Notes under the pieces: generated by a model
What the model was told of the DNA's origin: nothing
Database searches by the model: none
Seen by the model: the letters and a program-made list of their open reading frames with translations, nothing else
In this document: piece after piece, positions 7,301 through 13,122 of the stretch
Layout of the letters: every line of letters begins with the position of its first letter
Position numbering within the stretch: the stretch's first letter is position 1
Assembly: GCA_028565715.1 (NCBI GenBank)
Contig: JAOXYC010176914.1
Location: 1-13,122, forward strand
Reading direction: 5' to 3'
Source of the DNA: Phoronis pallida
Taxonomy: Eukaryota; Phoronida; Phoronidae
DNA: 13,122 nt
Position numbers and translations under genes: made by a program

Positions 7301-10300
7301 AAAAATCGGCAAATATCCGCCAGAAATGACCCCCACACGCTTGTAAACATTGGTGAAAAAACATCATGGCGGCACTTCCGGTTTTTCCGACGGCAATGTT
7401 GAGCGCTTTTAGCGGCAAAAATGATCGATCATGATCGCTTAATCGGTCGGATTTTCGTTTGATTAATCGACCCGGAAATATTCTGCGATTCCGAGCACTA
7501 GTAGGTTAACGCTTTAAGTTGCCTGATGTTATTAAAGAACACAGATCAATTTCTACTTTTAATTGATTAAAGTTACTGTCTTACTGTGTTGGTCCAAATG
7601 TGGCGTCAAATTGCAAATCAACTAGAAATTGTGTGTACCAATCCTTTGTTGAGCGTAACGTACTTGCATCTCATTAAAAATGAAAAAATCTGTAAGGAGT
7701 GATTTGAGAGTCTTGTATCTGAAAAAAGTCTAAACCTACTCTGGTGTGTAGGTTTGTAGTGGATACAAAGCTCTCAAATCACCTCTTTAAAGATTTTTTG
7801 AATGTTTTTACTCAGATACAAGTAAGTTGTGTTCAACAAAGGACTCGTACACAGAATTTCTGGTTGATTTGGGTATTGACGCCGAATTTGGACTAACGCA
7901 GAGACAGTAACTGCATTTAATCTAAACTAAACTTTCCGTGGCGTGAGCGGATGAGAGTGAGGGCAATCCCCCTGGACAGGACGCAAGTCTGTCGCAGGTT
8001 AGTCTCCCAGCCGTAGCTGGTACTCATTCCCAGCTGAGTCGACTGGAGCAACGTCAGTAAAGTGTCTTGCTCAAAGACACAACGGACTGCCCGGGGCGGG
8101 ATCCGAACACACAACCTTTCAGTTATGTGTCCGACGCTCTACCAACTGAGCTAATCCGCCTGGCTATAACTGCATTTAATCATTTGCCTATAAAGATCGT
8201 TTCATCAATTTTGATTTTGAATCAGTGATGGTTATCTAGATTCCTATTTTGAATTTTGAAAATTGTCTTGACAATTGAAATTATCTTCTGTCTAAGTTCC
8301 GAAAGTGATTAGACAAAGAATTGTTTGATAGTAATTTTGTTGCTTTAAAGCACACTTGGTCTTTGAATGAATGCTACAAATGGCAAGTTTAACATGTTTT
8401 TTCTAGTTTTGATGAAAATTCATTGGTTAATTTCAGATGATAACGGGAACAACACTTGGCCAGAGGTTCTACAGTTTTTGTTTCAAGCTGCGAGTGCATC
8501 TGAGCCTGTACTCAAAGAATGTGCTCTCTACATTTTCGGGTTTGTATTTCACCTAGTCTCTCCAACAGTCCGTCTCAACCGATGGTCTGTTCTAACAGCG
8601 CGATAAGCGAGTCTCGTTGATGACGTCACTCCGCTTAAACTCAATTGTAACTCGATCTCTACTTTCGGAAGACCCCCTGCGATTGATACAGTCCCTCGAC
8701 CTGAGTCGAAGGGGCTGGAGTTCAGTCTATATTTTACCATTTAGCTTGGATATTTAACAAAAAATTATTTAAATACAACATTTGAAATGATAAAATGACA
8801 CCAGGAAACCAATGATTGTCATTGTGTGTCGGCTGAGCAGTTTGAACATTTTTACATTCAACAATTTATCATTAAAAATAACTAAATAGTTGGAATAAAG
8901 CAGACTATCATTGAAATAATTCTTTGTAAAATTACTAATTTTGATTTCCAATATTTCTTTCAGGACTGTGCCAGGTATATTTGGCAATCAACAAGGACAT
9001 TATCTAAATGTGATTAAAGAAATGTTACACCAGTGCCTTAATGATGACGCCAATCCCAAGGTAATTATTTCATTCTTTATTTATCATTTCTTTCTTGTTT
9101 ATACATATTTTGTGATCTTTGTTGTGAATGTGAATTTCACAATGTCTGGTTCGTGTTTCTTTGAACCAGGGTCTTCACTCACAAATGCTCAAGTTGTCTC
9201 GGCTAAAACCGATTGGAAGGTGCGACTAAGAGAACCTGTAACACACCTGCATTTTAGGGATGGTCCCACTCGCGCCTGCTAACCCCACAAAATCAGCATT
9301 CAGTATTCATAGAAAAAGATGAAGTTAAAAAGTTTTTCGCTTTTACCAAAAAATGATTCTTCTTGTGTCCTGTTTGTAGTCATACTTTGAAACATTGTGA
9401 TATACATTGCTCCCAAAATATTAGATGTAAATCAAACCCCTAAAACGGGCCTAAAATTGTTTTGATTTTAAAGTAATGTAACTCTTTTCCACAGAGAATC
9501 CTTATTGCAAAATTTTGTTTGAAAATTGTGTGATACAGACCATTGTCGTTGTACTTCTAGGTGCGATTTGAAGCTGTTAAAGCAGCTACATCTTTTCTGG
9601 TGCAGAATGAAGAAGACCAACAATTACTGAGCCACTTAAAAGATCTGCTTCCCGGAATAGTCAAGGTAAGTTGTTAGAGATTAGTTGAATGGTTTTCAAT
9701 GAATCAAGTGATAAATACTGACATTTTGATAATTATATTGTGGCCCACATTCCACATTGGATGGAGAATGTTCAGAAATCTATGTTAAAGATACTGTTTC
9801 CTCGTTGGTCCCGATCTGGCGTCAAAATTCAAATCAATTAGAAATTCTGTGTGCCAAGTCCTTTGATAAACATAACTAACTTGCTCCGGCTCAAAAAATT
9901 AAAAAAAATCTGCAAAGGGGTGATTTGAGAGCTTTTGTGTCCAATTTTAACCGTCTCTTAAGAGAGGGTTACACTTTTTTCAGATAAAAAGTGCTCAAAT
10001 CACCCCTAACAGATTTTTTTGAATTTTTTGACCCAGATGCAAGTTAGTTATGTTCATCAAAGGACTCGTACACAAAATTTCTAGTTGATTTGAATTTTGA
10101 CCCAAGATCGTGACCAACGAGGAGACGGTATCTTTAAATAAATAAATAAATATTAAGGAATGTATTGCAACCAAAAGGTTGAATAATACAATTAAAATCC
10201 CCTATGGTTATAGCCCATTCTAGAATGACGCTACCTAATTGTAGGTGCGACGCCCGGGGTTCTCTAATTTTTCTTCCTTCTTAGGACCCGGCATAGTCTC

Positions 10301-12222
10301 ATTGGGGAAGGGGTTATGTCATGGAGAACTGAGAAGAAACTCCGCTGAAAGTTAGTCAATGAGAACAATATACACGCACGCCCTCACGTGGATTTGAACC
10401 CACGACCCTCAGATTGTGAGTCTAGTGCTTATGCCGCTAGACCACGCTGAACTGGGAAAATTTTTAACAATTTAAAAACTCAATATGTTCTGTAAAATTG
10501 AAATGATTAATGGCTAATAGCGTTAAAATGAACACAGAAAATAGTAGGGGCGGGATAGGTCAGGCGGTACAGCATCTTTCTGTTAAACATGGAGACCTGG
10601 TTTCGATTCCCAGTTGAGTATTGAATTTTTCTGTCTTCAAATTTATTTTAAATGTTTGTACTCCTTTTACAGGGTGTTGGAGAATCCGCTAAAGAAATGG
10701 ATGATGATACTCTCCTCAAATGTTTGGTTGAAATTGCTGAAAATACACCAAAATATCTGCGCTCACAGCTGGCACAAGTCATAGATCTTTGTATTGAGGT
10801 AAGATGTCCTATTTTAGAACATTGTTCATTAATTATTCATAAGCCAACAGAAAATAGTCTTTTCAGTATGTCAGGAAATATACAAATAAAATAGATCGAA
10901 TAAGTTAAACGATCTAGTCGGTATAAAATGTTCGTTTTTTGGACGTTCCGAGACTATAACATGCGTCTCTTCATCAGCAAATAAAATCATTTTATTTGCT
11001 GATGAAGAGACGCGTGTTATAGTCTCGGAACGTCCAATAAACGAACATTTCTTGCCGACTAGATTGTTATTTGATGTATTTTATTCGTATATTTTAACCG
11101 CAGTCGGTAACGGCGAATTGTATTTTATTTTAACATCAGGAAATATGATAGCTAGAATTGATAGTTCTGTACCCTGGACTCACCGAGTTAAATTTCTTTC
11201 CCGACGTTGCGGACACGTCTGTGTCCTTTGACCAGTGTACAGAATTATAAATTCTAGCTATCATTGACTATCTACCTGGATGAATCATAATCTTCATCAT
11301 ATTTTCAGGAAATATAAGTTAACGGAAGTACCAATTCTATGCTTGATAAAGTGTATTAATCTTCAGTTCAAACTTGTTATTTTAGAATGAACAGGAACAC
11401 TGCTACTGTTCGAAACATCACTCTGCTAATTGTCCGTTCACATGCATGACCTCCTCATTCTGAAAAATTCCTACACTTTCCACACTAGTATTAACGATGT
11501 GGTTTGCATGATATTTTGATATAAATCATAATCAGATTCTGGATTGTAATGCTAGAATATCATTCACCAAGTGTCACATTTCAAACTGCTTTCAGATAAC
11601 AGGGAATGCTGAGATGTTGGACCAGTGGCGCCACCTAGCTCTAGAGGTGATAGTTACATTGTCTGAAGAAGCCCCGGCCATGTTGAGAAAATATGGGACA
11701 TTTATTCCTAAACTAGGTATACTAAGACTTGTTTGACTGGCTATTGTGGCAATCTTCAAAACCTCAGATGGTGTTGATCCATGTTTAACTTAAGTTTGCA
11801 AATATCTGAATTATGTATATGAAAAGCACAATATTTAATACCCAAAAGATGAGTTGGTGCTTGTGACTTCTTTTGTCTGTTTTGACAAGTATTGAAAAGA
11901 CAGAAAAAATTGTTACTGATCTGGGAACCGAACCCAGGTCTCCCTGATAGCCAGTCACAACTCAATTTTAAAATTCCATTTAGTAAGAACTTTCTTCCTA
12001 AACCCAGTACCCACAATTTTAAAAAATAACTTGAAAAAAATTTATTTGATACATACATTGTCAAAACAGTAACTTGTCTTTCCCTCCAACCCCAAATGTT
12101 TTACAATTAAAACCTGTTCTTTTTCATCCTCTAGTGCCCATCATATTAGCGTTGATGGTTGACCTTGAAGATGACGCTGACTGGGCATTCACTGATGAAA
12201 TAGAAGATGATGACAATGATAG
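4308..12222 (+). CDS. IPO5: Importin-5 (karyopherin beta-3), exons 1-9 encoding residues 1-330, 3' end outside window
   Basis: Exons are 4308..4385, 6483..6563, 6884..7076, 8437..8539, 8964..9060, 9561..9665, 10673..10798, 11596..11716 and 12135..12222. Every junction keeps frame. The product is a HEAT-repeat nuclear import receptor that carries cargo such as ribosomal proteins and histones through the nuclear pore and releases it on RanGTP binding. The peptide aligns with animal IPO5 almost without gaps: an N-terminal [10 protein letters not shown] helix, [71 protein letters not shown], and an acidic loop from [12 protein letters not shown] to EDDDND. The full protein is about 1,100 residues, so roughly 70% lies past the right edge. 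The intron-bearing structure argues against a RANBP6-like retrocopy. The ATG has A at -3 and matches the family's N-terminus. Confidence 0.96.
4907..5059. mobile_element. MITE-like element with TGCCAA / TTGGCA ends
   Basis: It begins TGCCAAGTTTCCCG and ends CTCCCTTGGCA. Inside are repeated TCCCGnTTTT-like blocks, including a short palindrome where TCCCG faces CGGGA near 4916-4937. The stretch is much richer in G+C than the intron around it. I see no clear target duplication, so the boundaries are provisional. Its left end resembles the inverted right end of the element at 12795-13122. Confidence 0.5.
5400..6115 (-). pseudogene. CR1/L2-like non-LTR retrotransposon, reverse-transcriptase remnant
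   Basis: On the minus strand, starting near 6115, the translation gives KRGDRANAA and [14 protein letters not shown] (standing where NYRPVSL normally occurs), then [63 protein letters not shown] and [11 protein letters not shown]. These are the ordered finger/palm motifs of a non-LTR reverse transcriptase, including the catalytic FADD and the preceding SKAFD. The motifs are split over several frames with in-frame stops (for example after IM, VDD and QE) and a shift after FLKGRTQMV. The copy is therefore dead and 5'-truncated. It lies antisense to IPO5 in intron 1. Similarity fades below about 5400. The clade is inferred from remembered motif style. Confidence 0.85.
6483..6563 (+). CDS. IPO5: IPO5 exon 2
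   Basis: It encodes 27 residues, [13 protein letters not shown] to NTALPDE, joining HEAT 1 to HEAT 2. The acceptor is CCCATTTCAG and the donor GAG|GTCAGT, phase 0. The length matches the corresponding human segment exactly. Confidence 0.9.
6564..6883 (+). other. IPO5 intron 2 (320 nt)
   Basis: AT-rich; I see no repeat, RNA or coding feature in it. Confidence 0.8.
6884..7076 (+). CDS. IPO5: IPO5 exon 3
   Basis: It encodes 64 residues, [11 protein letters not shown] to ELARNLL, plus the first base of a split Asp codon. It covers HEAT 2-3, part of the N-terminal arch that binds RanGTP in importin-beta relatives. The donor G|GTAGGT at 7077 is also the left copy of a transposon target duplication. 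Confidence 0.94.
7085..7500. mobile_element. Non-autonomous hAT-type MITE (416 bp) with 8-bp target duplication
   Basis: Terminal inverted repeats read TAGTGCTCGGA at 7085-7095 and TCCGAGCACTA at 7490-7500. Exact 8-bp direct repeats GTAGGTTA flank it (7077-7084 and 7501-7508). An 8-bp duplication plus ends starting TAGnG is diagnostic of the hAT superfamily. Subterminal DNA is full of GATC/TGATCGATCA motifs (for example 7165-7174, 7422-7431) and a shared CGATTAATCAAnCG near each end (7112-7125, 7456-7469), as expected of transposase-binding repeats. There is no transposase coding sequence. The element starts 8 bases after exon 3. Confidence 0.9.
7571..7912. mobile_element. Fold-back MITE, copy 1
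   Basis: The element is a long imperfect palindrome: ends AGTTACTGTC and GACAGTAACT, arms of about 100-150 bp. The left arm carries GGCGTCAAAT, CAACTAGAAATT and CCTTTGTTGA; the right arm carries their complements, such as TCAACAAAGG. The inner hairpin pairs GTGATTTGAGAG with CTCTCAAATCAC. It shares these blocks with the copy at 9785-10137. No coding capacity. Confidence 0.82.
7923..8166 (-). mobile_element. tRNA-derived SINE with 15-bp target duplication
   Basis: On the minus strand it begins GCCAGGCGGATTAGCTCAG. It has a pol III A-box (TAGCTCAGTTGG) and B-box (GTTCGGATCCC), then a central domain (near 8003-8075) and a short TTTAG-type tail. TAACTGCATTTAATC occurs at both ends (7908-7922 and 8167-8181), fixing the insertion. 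The tRNA-like head lacks a paired acceptor stem, so it is not a working tRNA gene. The left duplication overlaps the end of the fold-back MITE, so the SINE arrived later. Family name not assigned. Confidence 0.88.
8437..8539 (+). CDS. IPO5: IPO5 exon 4
   Basis: Codons: (G)AT, then [15 protein letters not shown] to ALYIF, then GG(G). It matches the family's DGNNQWPE block in HEAT 3-4. The acceptor is TTAATTTCAG and the donor GG|GTTTGT, a weaker site. Frame and length to exon 5 agree with IPO5. Confidence 0.9.
8540..8963 (+). other. IPO5 intron 4 (424 nt) with CpG-rich block
   Basis: The first 190 bases (about 8550-8735) are richer in G+C and CpG than neighbouring intron DNA and include a full CRE palindrome TGACGTCA (8621-8628). 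This looks like an inserted repeat or regulatory patch, but I find no ends or duplication. The remainder is AT-rich with no feature seen. Confidence 0.4.
8964..9060 (+). CDS. IPO5: IPO5 exon 5
   Basis: It encodes [14 protein letters not shown] to DDANPK, containing the strongly conserved PGIFGNQQ motif. The acceptor is TTTCTTTCAG and the donor AAG|GTAATT, phase 0. Residues at the exon 4/5 join read GTV where vertebrates have WNF. Confidence 0.93.
9061..9560 (+). other. IPO5 intron 5 (500 nt)
   Basis: A small hairpin pairs CTGGTTC (9146-9152) with GAACCAG (9163-9169). I see no other repeat, coding or RNA feature. The frame runs open past 9060 but the peptide is intron-like. Confidence 0.6.
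9561..9665 (+). CDS. IPO5: IPO5 exon 6
   Basis: It encodes 35 residues, [13 protein letters not shown] to LLPGIVK, matching the HEAT 4-5 helices (R-x-x-A-x-x-A-x-x-F pattern). The acceptor is GTACTTCTAG and the donor AAG|GTAAGT, phase 0. Confidence 0.92.
9785..10137. mobile_element. Fold-back MITE, copy 2
   Basis: It starts TTAAAGATACTGTTTCC and ends GAGACGGTATCTTTAA, so TTAA stands at both tips. Arms contain CTCGTTGGTC and GACCAACGAG, GGCGTCAAAA, and CAAAGGACTCGTACAC on the right. The centre pairs GGGGTGATTTGAGAGC with GCTCAAATCACCCC. Blocks match the copy at 7571-7912, so these are two members of one family. The TTAA tips could be a piggyBac-style target, but this is uncertain. Confidence 0.85.
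10136..10154. repeat. TAAA microsatellite
   Basis: Four to five tandem TAAA units directly abut the right end of the fold-back MITE. Confidence 0.75.
10225..10456 (-). mobile_element. tRNA-derived SINE, second family
   Basis: The minus-strand head (10456 to about 10385) reads GCGTGGTCTAGCGGCATAAG, then a T-arm CGTGG/CCACG around GTTCAAA, giving A-box TGGTCTAGCGG and B-box GGTTCAAATCC. The body runs on to about 10225. The acceptor stem does not pair, so this is not a functional tRNA. A possible imperfect target duplication is ACAATTAAAA (about 10188) against ACAATTTAAAA (about 10468). The 3' boundary is uncertain. Confidence 0.75.
10548..10620 (+). mobile_element. tRNA-like SINE head
   Basis: A-box-like TAGGTCAGGCGGTA is followed by GGAGACCTGG and a B-box GGTTTCGATTCCC with a short T-stem (CTGG/CCAG), then TTGAATTTTT. 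No acceptor stem or body is seen, so it is a fragment. It ends about 50 bases before IPO5 exon 7. Confidence 0.65.
10673..10798 (+). CDS. IPO5: IPO5 exon 7
   Basis: It encodes 42 residues, [15 protein letters not shown] to QVIDLCIE, and contains [13 protein letters not shown], highly conserved in importin-5. The acceptor is CCTTTTACAG and the donor GAG|GTAAGA, phase 0. Confidence 0.95.
10876..11096. mobile_element. Long palindrome, ~110-bp arms (fold-back MITE)
   Basis: The inner arms are almost identical complements. GGACGTTCCGAGACTATAAC (10941-10960) faces GTTATAGTCTCGGAACGTCC (11016-11035), and TTCATCAGCAAATAAAAT faces ATTTTATTTGCTGATGAA. Outer arms (AAATATACAAATAAAAT / ATTTTATTCGTATATTTT) match with a few changes and an indel. 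No coding capacity. High arm identity suggests recent origin or gene conversion. Confidence 0.88.
11145..11264. mobile_element. Short TIR element, 120 bp
   Basis: ATGATAGCTAGAATT (11145-11159) faces AATTCTAGCTATCAT (11250-11264). The match continues inward to TTCTGTAC (11165-11172) against GTACAGAA (11237-11244). The 64-bp middle is unpaired. It lies 48 bases downstream of the larger palindrome in the same intron. Confidence 0.8.
11596..11716 (+). CDS. IPO5: IPO5 exon 8
   Basis: It encodes 40 residues, [18 protein letters not shown] to TFIPKL, plus the first base of a Val codon. [19 protein letters not shown] is a family hallmark (HEAT 6-7). The acceptor is TGCTTTCAG and the donor G|GTATAC, phase 1. 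Confidence 0.95.
11717..12134 (+). other. IPO5 intron 8 (418 nt)
   Basis: Apart from the SINE remnant at 11896-11953 it is AT-rich with nothing recognised. The acceptor is CATCCTCTAG. Confidence 0.75.
11896..11953 (-). mobile_element. SINE remnant, tRNA 3' half
   Basis: The minus-strand GGAGACCTGGGTTCGGTTCC has a perfect T-stem CTGGG/CCCAG and a B-box. AGTAACAATTTTT follows. It resembles the plus-strand fragment near 10590-10630 and is probably the same SINE family in the opposite direction. The A-box half is missing or diverged. Confidence 0.55.
12135..12222 (+). CDS. IPO5: IPO5 exon 9 (acidic loop)
   Basis: It encodes 28 whole codons, [13 protein letters not shown] to EDDDND, plus two bases (AG) of a split codon. 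The Asp/Glu-rich stretch with an embedded DADWAF matches the acidic loop of HEAT 8 in importin-beta relatives, which takes part in cargo and Ran handling. The donor is AG|GTATGA, phase 2. The next exon is outside the window. Confidence 0.94.
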
Positions 12223-12794
12223 GTATGAGGCACCAGCACTCAAGTTTTTGATTTCCAATTATGGAGTCTTGATAAATAATGGACGGAGTGCGAGATGTTT
12301 TTTTAAGTGAAACCAATAGTCTCATATCACAGACATACCCAAGCCCCGTTATCAGTCCTCAGACTGAGGCTTGTCTGCTGAATGTGAAATCATTTGCTTA
12401 TAAACGCACGAGTCACAATTCATTGCACGTAAACATGCGCAAGTTGCATTGTTCTGCAGGCAAACCTCGATTTTGATTATAAATGTCTGCATGATATGAA
12501 TATATTACTTCCAATTTGATTGAAAACTAACAAAATGTCTTTATGTAAGTCTTTTTCAATCTTTAAAGGGAAAAACTAGTTGTTAATGGACAATGTTTTT
12601 TTCTACATATTTTACTGTGGTTTTGGTTACCATTGTACTCCTTGTGAATTTTCAATTTAATCAAGCTCAAGAATAATTGAAGAAGTTGTAGCAAATGTCA
12701 CAAATCCATGAGCTTGTCGTCACATACCTAGTAGTGACCTGTCCTTGCAGCAGGAATTCCATGTGAAGATGGAAAATGTGACACTTATGTATAG
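12223..12794 (+). other. IPO5 intron 9, first part
   Basis: No exon is recognised. A more G+C-rich patch at about 12280-12475 may be an old repeat, but no ends are visible. The rest is AT-rich. Confidence 0.55.
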
Positions 12795-13122
12795 TTGCCA
12801 ACCTTTCAAGATGTGAAATCGGGACACTTCCGATTTGTCATTAATATTCTCAAAAAGTTGACGTTGACGAGCAAAAAAAAAAAAAAACGTTATACGTCCC
12901 AAAAACATTATGAATCCGTCAAAAAATTACCTCATTTGACACAATCGTTGTTCAAAAAGCGGTACATTCTTTCAGAATCAATCAAAAATCGGGACGGCGG
13001 GGCAATCGTTGTTCAAAAAGCGGGGCATTCTTTCAGAATCCATCGAAAATCGGGACGGCGGGACATTTGTGAAAAATGGCAAAAAATCGGGACAGTCCCG
13101 CCAAAATCGGGACGGTTGGCAA
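12795..13122. mobile_element. TIR element, TTGCCAACC / GGTTGGCAA, reaching the window edge
   Basis: The terminal 9-bp inverted repeats are at 12795-12803 and 13114-13122. AATCGGGAC occurs five times (near 12827, 12987, 13047, 13084, 13104), and CGGGACAGTCCCG forms a palindrome at the right end. An A15 tract sits at 12873-12887. There is no coding capacity. The right end coincides with the last base, so any flanking duplication and further repeat length are unseen. Confidence 0.7.
12942..13063. repeat. 61-bp tandem duplication
   Basis: Two head-to-tail units start CAATCGTTGTTCAAAAAGCG at 12942 and 13003 and end in ATCGGGACGGCGGG. They differ at only a few positions. The duplication is internal to the TIR element and probably arose by local duplication after or during its spread. 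Confidence 0.88.

Noticed and set aside
8095-8166. Functional tRNA gene on the minus strand
   Set aside because: The T-stem is mispaired, and the unit sits inside a 15-bp target duplication with a SINE body and tail.
8941-9282. 113-codon plus frame read as a separate small gene
   Set aside because: Its first third is IPO5 exon 5; after the GTAATT donor at 9061 the peptide has no family match.
10385-10456. Functional tRNA gene on the minus strand
   Set aside because: A- and B-boxes and the T-stem are present, but the acceptor stem does not pair and a SINE body follows.
12942-13063. CRISPR-like repeat array
   Set aside because: Only two directly adjoining 61-bp units with no spacers, inside a eukaryotic TIR element.

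Overview
This is animal nuclear DNA: intron-rich, about 37-40% G+C by eye, with GT..AG introns, SINEs, MITEs and a decayed non-LTR retrotransposon. No bacterial, organellar or viral gene is visible. The mix of CR1/L2-like retrotransposon, tRNA-derived SINEs and palindromic MITEs suits a marine invertebrate (for example a cnidarian). That placement is an inference; the species cannot be read from the window.

Two protein-coding genes lie head to head. On the minus strand (157-3175) is a nuclear DNA-binding protein. Its acidic Ser/Thr-rich N-terminus is followed by a one-exon AT-hook, basic and acidic stretches, and 11 C2H2 zinc fingers. Three coding exons join in phase (2643-3175, 2268-2392, 157-1489), and a splice donor at the last finger linker suggests that the gene continues past the left edge. 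On the plus strand (from 4308) is importin-5 (IPO5/RanBP5/karyopherin beta-3). Nine exons encode residues 1-330, up to the acidic loop, and the gene runs off the right edge. The roughly 1.1 kb between the start codons is a probable divergent promoter. Next to the IPO5 ATG it holds a compact cluster of ETS, E2F, nuclear-receptor DR1, reverse CCAAT and YY1-like motifs.

The IPO5 introns are crowded with mobile DNA. Intron 1 has a 153-bp TGCCAA..TTGGCA element and an antisense CR1/L2-like reverse-transcriptase pseudogene. Intron 3 has a 416-bp non-autonomous hAT-type element, a 342-bp fold-back MITE and a tRNA-derived SINE with a 15-bp target duplication. Intron 6 has a second fold-back MITE, a second SINE and a tRNA-like head. 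Intron 7 has two long palindromes. Intron 8 has a SINE remnant. Intron 9 has a terminal-inverted-repeat element containing a 61-bp tandem duplication, ending at the window edge.

The most striking observation is in intron 3. The hAT-type element used the first 8 bases of the intron, GTAGGTTA, as its target site, so the exon 3 splice donor is now present twice, on either side of the element. Use of the distal copy would read into a stop codon made by the first three bases of the transposon. No novel defence or CRISPR-like system is visible.
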